A DNA stretch of 64,000 nucleotides from Odiellus spinosus (taxonomy: Eukaryota > Arthropoda > Arachnida > Opiliones > Phalangiidae), in assembly GCA_963920705.1 (NCBI GenBank), contig OY987233.1:14433459-14497458 (forward strand), given 5' to 3'. The notes beneath the pieces were generated by a model, which saw only the letters and a list, made by a program, of their open reading frames with translations, did not search any database and had not been told where the DNA came from. The position numbers and the translations under genes are program-made. Below, piece by piece: positions 59,064 through 64,000 of this stretch. Numbering within the stretch: the stretch's first letter is position 1; each line of letters opens with the position of its first letter.

Positions 59064-59310
59064 CTTATGAAAACTTAGTGATGGATTACTAAGGGTATAT
59101 ACTTTGGTCAGCGCTGAAACTTTAATCTGATACGAACTAGGTATAAAACTCTGGAACATAAATTGTTACCCGATAATCTGATGTGAATCTGTTGAGTCAT
59201 ATAGTAAATATACAGTAAATATTCCATACTTAAGCGTGCTGGTTTTTCCCTTGCTTTATATTTCGATCTAAATTATATTTAGGAAATATTTAGGGCTAGA
59301 AGTAATTTGA

Positions 59311-59343
<33 letters not shown>

Positions 59344-59595
59344 GTGGGAGGAGCCTTTTTTTAAATTAGTTTGGTTAGCTACTTCGCGTGCAATTTTTGG
59401 ATATAGCTAATCATATTTTGTAATAAAGTTTGCTTTCGAAATTATGTTTTTACCGATCATTTTTTAGTAAAATGAAGTTTATATGATAAATTTTATCAAC
59501 ATTTATGTTTGGTTAGGTAATTAGTAAAGTTAATGCACGAATAATCTCATCAGGGCATTGAATGCTGATTTAAATGAGATAAAGCTTCAGTGGAT
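59064..59595. other. Non-coding DNA with a T27 run
   Basis: A 27-nt T run lies at 59311-59337. Nothing else is recognised. Confidence 0.45.
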
Positions 59596-60091
59596 TTGAA
59601 GTGAGGTTGTAATCATTTTTTTTTTTTTCGAATGCCTATGAATTATATTTTTAGTTTTATCACACTCTTCCAAATTTTATATCTCTGACGGTTGACGCGT
59701 TTGAAAGAAACTTTAAAGTGAAAATGTCAAAAATATATAGGTCATTTTTTCCGATATATGACGTAGTTTATTTCTGAAACGTAATTAAGGATAATTTTCA
59801 TGCGAAAGATCGTTAAGTACTTTTACGAAAAATACCGCGCGAAAGAGGCCTTATCATTGGTGCCAATACGCGCGAGAATCAACTGTAGGCTCCATACAAT
59901 AGCAAAATCACGCAACCATAGTGATGACGTAGTATTGCGGTGAATTTTTACTTTAAAAATTTCGAAAATGGGGATTATAAAATGTATTTTTACTGTCGCT
60001 GTATTTTTTCTACGACATATGTATATATATTTTGAATATTTTTAACGATCTTTCCGAAAATGTACTCAATTTTCATTTGGATTTCACTTAA
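59596..60091 (-). mobile_element. Family A transposon, near-complete inverted copy (496 bp)
   Basis: Begins TTGAAGTGAGGTTGTAATCA and ends CATTTGGATTTCACTTAA. The body is collinear with the 25813 copy read in reverse, including TTTTCCGATATATGACGTAG, GCCAATACGCGCGAGAATCA, GATGACGTAGTATTGCGG and ACATATGTATATATATTTTG. Confidence 0.88.
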
Positions 60092-61048
60092 ATAGGAGAA
60101 ATAATAAAAAAATGAAGAAGAGGGAAAAATGAATAAATATTAAAAGAAATAATATCGTCTAAATAATAACTATTTAAATAGTAACGTTGGATATTTATTG
60201 CAGCCAAAAATAATAATTTATCGGTAGCTCTGTTAATAATATCAATACAAATAACATAAGTAAATATCGAAATAATAATAAAACTAAGATCCGTGAAAAA
60301 GTACTTGGTTTAATTGGGCATTTGGGATTATTGGGGGGAAACACGAAAAGAGAAAGGCAAAATCCACATCACTCCAGCGGAAAGACCTTCAAAAATAAAA
60401 CTAATGAATAATTTATAAACCCTAGAGTCCTAGACGATTATTCTCGTTTGCTTTTATACAGTTGGAAGCAATTGGCGTTTGCGCTTCTTGAAAGCTCGTG
60501 ATTATCTCTAACATGAACAAAAACTCATAAATATTACGTAAATAACTTCTTAAGTCTAAACTTTGGTTCAATCATGAATAGATTTCATTATAAGTAAAAG
60601 CTAAGGCGGATTGATACACCATAATAAATATATATAGAGGAAAAAATAGTCTTCTAAACGCCGGAGTATTTACTGAGATAAAATGACTAGTGACCAGTTT
60701 TTTTTTTTTTTTTTTTGGAAATATAATTTTGTTGTTAAAGTTTTATGTTAGTCATAATTAGTTATAGTTAATGGGCTACCTTCGAAACAATCGTTTATGA
60801 TTTTAAATCTATATTAGTTAAACTAGCATTAGTAATCGTACGATCTCAGGATTCATTTTAAAATTTTACTTGGCAACCCTAAACTTGTTACCTTATTCAT
60901 TAACAAATCCCCTAGACAACCGAACATTCTATTTTAACTTTATTAGTTAATCGTGAAAGCTTAACGGCCACTCGGGCATTGATATTAACCTTTAAACTTA
61001 AAATTAATTCTACAGAAAGAAACTCTCTACAGAATTAGGTGTCAGTAT
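60092..61048. other. Non-coding DNA with a T19 run
   Basis: T run at 60698-60716. (AAT)-rich sequence at 60090-60300. No gene is seen. Confidence 0.4.
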
Positions 61049-61400
61049 GAATTAAAATCGACTTTAGTGGCGCGCTATCGGATTCGCGCCTTATTCGATC
61101 GTGACGTCGTCAGGAAACAGCGCGTGATCGATTTCAGGGATGAGAATTAGGCCTAATTCGAATTAAAACCTTCCAGGGATGAGAGTTAGGCCTAATACGA
61201 ATTAAAACCTTCCATAATGACGAGTGATATTCCTAAACTACGTTTAAAAACGTCTTTAGTGGCGTTATCGGGTTGACGTTATCTGATCGTGTCGTCATCA
61301 GATCGTGAATAATTAGGAAACCTTCCTAAAATAGTACGAATTAAAAACGACTATAGTGGCGCGCTGTCATGAACTCGCGGCATCCTATCGTGACGTCACT
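61049..61400 (+). repeat. Degenerate tandem repeat with CRE-like palindromes
   Basis: AATTAAAATCGACTTTAGTG, AAAAACGTCTTTAGTGGCG and AATTAAAAACGACTATAGTG mark three units. Each is followed by a GCGCGCT/GTTATCGG segment and a GTGACGTCGTCAGG, GTGTCGTCATCAG or GTGACGTCACTAGG segment. An internal GGGATGAGAATTAGGCCTAA/GGGATGAGAGTTAGGCCTAA doublet lies at about 61137-61185. The last unit has a perfect TGACGTCA at 61391-61398. Confidence 0.7.
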
Positions 61401-62324
61401 AGGATACGGACAAATTTAATAGCTAAGAAGCTGGAAAATTTGACATTTATTTACATTTTTAACAAATGATATTATAGTGAATATATATAATATACGGAAT
61501 CATGTTAATGGTTTTTCTATCCCTTATACTTAATGAAATAATTAAAATAAAGAAAAATACATTTGGGGTCTTTAACCCTTTAAAATATTTAATGGAAAGA
61601 AAAATTAATACTTTCTTAATGAAGTATAATTCTCTCGTAATTTGTATTAATTTATTTCTTGGTAATTACGCAATGTTTTTATTCCTCGTATTAATTATGC
61701 GTGGAAATAAACTATATATAAAAGTATTTTAACGCTATTTACAATAAATATCTCGTAATTATTAACGTAAGCAATTTGAGTTCCTGCAGTTAAGAAAATC
61801 GCTTTTAGTTTATTCTTTCTGATGAGATTCGGGATGCTTCCTTAAGAAATTCTTTTATTATTTTTCGTGGCAGATTTTAATAACTATTAATAAGTATAAG
61901 TTTTGGCGTTAAAGATGAAGAAAATGTGCCCGAGAGAGGAAATTCACCGGAAGCCTTTCTGACACTCTCTCGCGATGGGAATATTTCAAGCTATAGCCTT
62001 TTATAGAGTAAGGGAAAGCTTTTAGAGAGAAAAGCAAGGACCTTAATTAATCTGGACAAGAAAAGACGAACCGAGTCCCGGAATCGATGAGCTGGGGTTG
62101 GGTTTGGACGTGAAATGAGGGAAGGCACTAAGCGTGTAAAGGTTGCCTAGTATTTTCCATATCTTAAAGCTAAATCATTTTCTTATTTCACTAGAGACAC
62201 AATTTAATCCCCCCTCCCCCATATTAACACCCAGAATCAAGTATCTGCGACATCGTCGTTTAAAGGACAGATCTAGTAGAAAAATTTAATTTTTGGTTCA
62301 TTTTTGACGACGTAATATAATCGA
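61401..62324. other. Non-coding DNA
   Basis: A 76-codon AT-rich frame at 61502-61732 is hydrophobic and Lys-rich as expected of random AT-rich DNA. The interval 61910-62120 is less AT-rich but anonymous. Confidence 0.35.
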
Positions 62325-63070
62325 GCTTGACGTGGGCTTCTAATGAACAAAAACCACGTCAAAATCGGACCACAATTAACAATATTATTAATTTTTAAAT
62401 TTCTTTAAATCATCGTCATGAAATAAGTCTCGTTTCAGCTAACTTCGATTAATGTTTTTGCATTAATTATGATAGACTTTTATAGATCTTGACTAGGGCT
62501 TCAAAATGAGACCAACCACGTCAAAATCGGACCAAAATTAACAAAGTTGTTAATTTTTAACGTTCATTAAATCGTCTTCCTAAAATAAGTCTCGTTTCAG
62601 CTAACTTCGATTATGTTTTTTCAAAATTCTGATATATTTTGGTAGAGCTTAAAAATGTCTTATAAATGAGACCAACCACATAATAATCGGACCAAAATTA
62701 ATTAAAAGTTAATAATTTTTAAGGTTCATTAAATCGGCTTCCTGAAATAAATATTTTGAATTAACATGTACGTTTAAGGGTAATTATAATGTATTCTACT
62801 TTAGCTTAAAGCTGGCTTTAAAATGAGACCAATTACGTCAAAATTGGACCCAAATTCCCATAGTTAATTTTAACCTTCTGAAGTCGTTTAAATTAACATC
62901 GATCAACGTTTTAGATTAATTAATATTCTAGTATATCATAACAAGGGCCTCTAAATGAGACCAATTACGTCAAAATTGGATCAAAATTAAAAGTTATTAA
63001 TTTTTAACCATTCATTAAATCGTCGTCCTGAAATAATTATCGTTTAAGTTAACATCGATTAACGTGATAA
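62325..63070 (+). repeat. Tandem repeat, about 160-bp unit, five copies
   Basis: The anchor CCACGTCAAAATCGGACC and its variants occur at 62354, 62516, 62676, 62833 and 62965, so unit lengths are 162, 160, 157 and 132 bp. Other shared parts are TTAATTTTTAA, CATTAAATCGTC.TCCT and AAATAAGTCTCGTTTCAGCT. The third copy has a mutated anchor (CACATAATAATCGG) and the last step is shortened. Confidence 0.85.
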
Positions 63071-63689
63071 TATCACGATAATCGAATAATTCGAGACTAC
63101 TCCTTTAAAATATATTAAGATACGAGCTTTTGTAAATGTATTTTATATCGGGGGGGGGGGGGTTGTCTGCCAGACACTAAGAGGGGGCTGTGAGGGGGTT
63201 TTTCCCCCGGGGGTATTGAATGTGAGAGGAAAAGTTGAGAAAAGATATTTTAATTGAATTTGCTCTCCTCTGGGCTGCGGGCTAGCTTCTTATTTCCCTC
63301 TGAATAGTCATCTATTATTCCAAATATCAATTACTGTAGCGTCTACTGGGCTTTCTATACTCTCTCGCACTCTTACTAGGTACTGACTTAGAAGTATAGT
63401 GCTATTGAAGTATCCTTCCACGCTGCCTTTATCAGTTTCGATCGCTACGACCCTAGAGAGGGTGTAATTCAGAAACAACCCCTTCATTTCCCGTGATACG
63501 AATGTAAGTTTGGAACAACAGATTTTCGATACAATCCCTTCTGTATTAAAATATTCCTCCGCGTTGCCTTTGTCAGTTTTGTTTCCTACGTAAAATTGAT
63601 AATATAGAAAGCATCACCACTTTCTTGTGATATGCATGTTTGGAATAATTATCCATGTTAATTAAATTTAGGTATACATATTTCGTATG
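63071..63689. other. Non-coding DNA with a G13 run
   Basis: A G run at 63150-63162 and a CCCCCGGGGG palindrome at about 63204. Two TATCAGTTT/TGTCAGTTT segments (63430, 63573), in GCTGCCTTTATCAGTTTCGA and GTTGCCTTTGTCAGTTTTG, suggest an old duplication of about 140 bp. Confidence 0.4.
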
Positions 63690-63955
63690 TTTTCCATAGT
63701 TTTTTTTATCATTTCCCATAGAATTTTTCGTACCGTTTTCCGTAGTATTTTTCGTATCGTTTCCCATAATATCTTTCGTACCAATTCACATAGTATTTTT
63801 CGTACCAATACCCGCAGCATTTTTCGTATCATTTCCCATAGTATTTTTCTTACCATTCTCCATAGTATTTTTCGCACCATTTTTCGTACCAATTCCCGTA
63901 GTAATTCTCGTTCTAATTCCCATAGTATTTTTCGAACCAATTCCCATACATAAGT
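63690..63955. repeat. 24-bp minisatellite with frames open on both strands
   Basis: The unit is approximately CGTACCAATTCCCATAGTAT + TTTT, about eleven diverged copies. Because 24 is a multiple of three, several frames stay open: on the minus strand an octapeptide of the type KILWEMVR repeats, and on plus one of the type SIFRTNSH. Open frames are expected from the periodicity, so no gene is called. Confidence 0.85.
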
Positions 63956-64000
63956 TTCCAAGTTATATGCTAAAATTTTCTAATTTTTTCACATTTTTGG

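Noticed and set aside
1-64000. CRISPR arrays, operons, bacterial mobile elements or phage genes
   Set aside because: None of the tandem arrays has the repeat-spacer structure of CRISPR, and there is no dense coding or ribosome-binding-site pattern. The window is eukaryotic in character.

Overview
The window is eukaryotic nuclear DNA, very AT-rich, with abundant un-depleted CpG (many CGCG and GCGCGC runs). It is packed with short non-autonomous DNA transposons, minisatellites and mononucleotide runs. No long open reading frame, rRNA, intact tRNA or prokaryotic-style gene organisation is visible. The most economical reading is intergenic or long-intron DNA of an invertebrate-type animal. The species cannot be named from what is here, and the longest uninterrupted reading frame (172 codons) matches no family I recognise.

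Most of the recognisable sequence belongs to a few repeat families, named A to I here. Family A (terminus TTAAAGTGAGGCTGTCAC, about 480-500 bp) has around 17 full or broken copies. Families B (TTAAAGGGAGAATGCA) and H (TTAAAGGGATAATGAA) share the same outer TTAAAG(T/G)G, suggesting one mobilising machinery with TTAA targets. Family C (CACAAGTAAATCAT) and the single element I (CATGGACGAATT) have 7-bp target duplications. D is a diverged dispersed repeat, E a foldback element of about 200 bp, and F a long palindromic CpG-rich element. G is a loose group of tandem repeats of about 150 bp with CACGCG/CACGTG cores.

Layout: 1-3.7 kb holds D copies and one weak minus-strand ORF. 3.8-4.6 kb is a CpG-rich patch with E2F-like and RFX X-box-like sites. 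7.1-10.9 kb is a run of minisatellites and hairpins, including an array of six GGCGGGAA motifs. 12-20 kb is dense in family A. 19.84-20.57 kb is element I, with perfect 39-bp inverted ends and a possible small gene inside. 23.89 kb has a candidate recursive splice site. 24.3-30.3 kb holds C, H, A and E elements. 34.25-35.16 kb is a 31-bp satellite in three ordered variant blocks. 35.8-43.1 kb holds F, B and A elements and a satellite with a period near 400 bp. 43.6-47.8 kb is less AT-rich and holds the only larger ORFs. 48-60 kb is again a transposon graveyard. 61-64 kb ends with three tandem arrays.

No set of genes working together can be demonstrated. The strongest leads are element I (19841-20571) with its TATA box, start codon and splice-signal arrangement, the juxtaposed splice acceptor and donor at 23893/23894, the block-structured satellite, and the fact that all eight long poly-T runs lie on the plus strand, which would fit a plus-strand intron.
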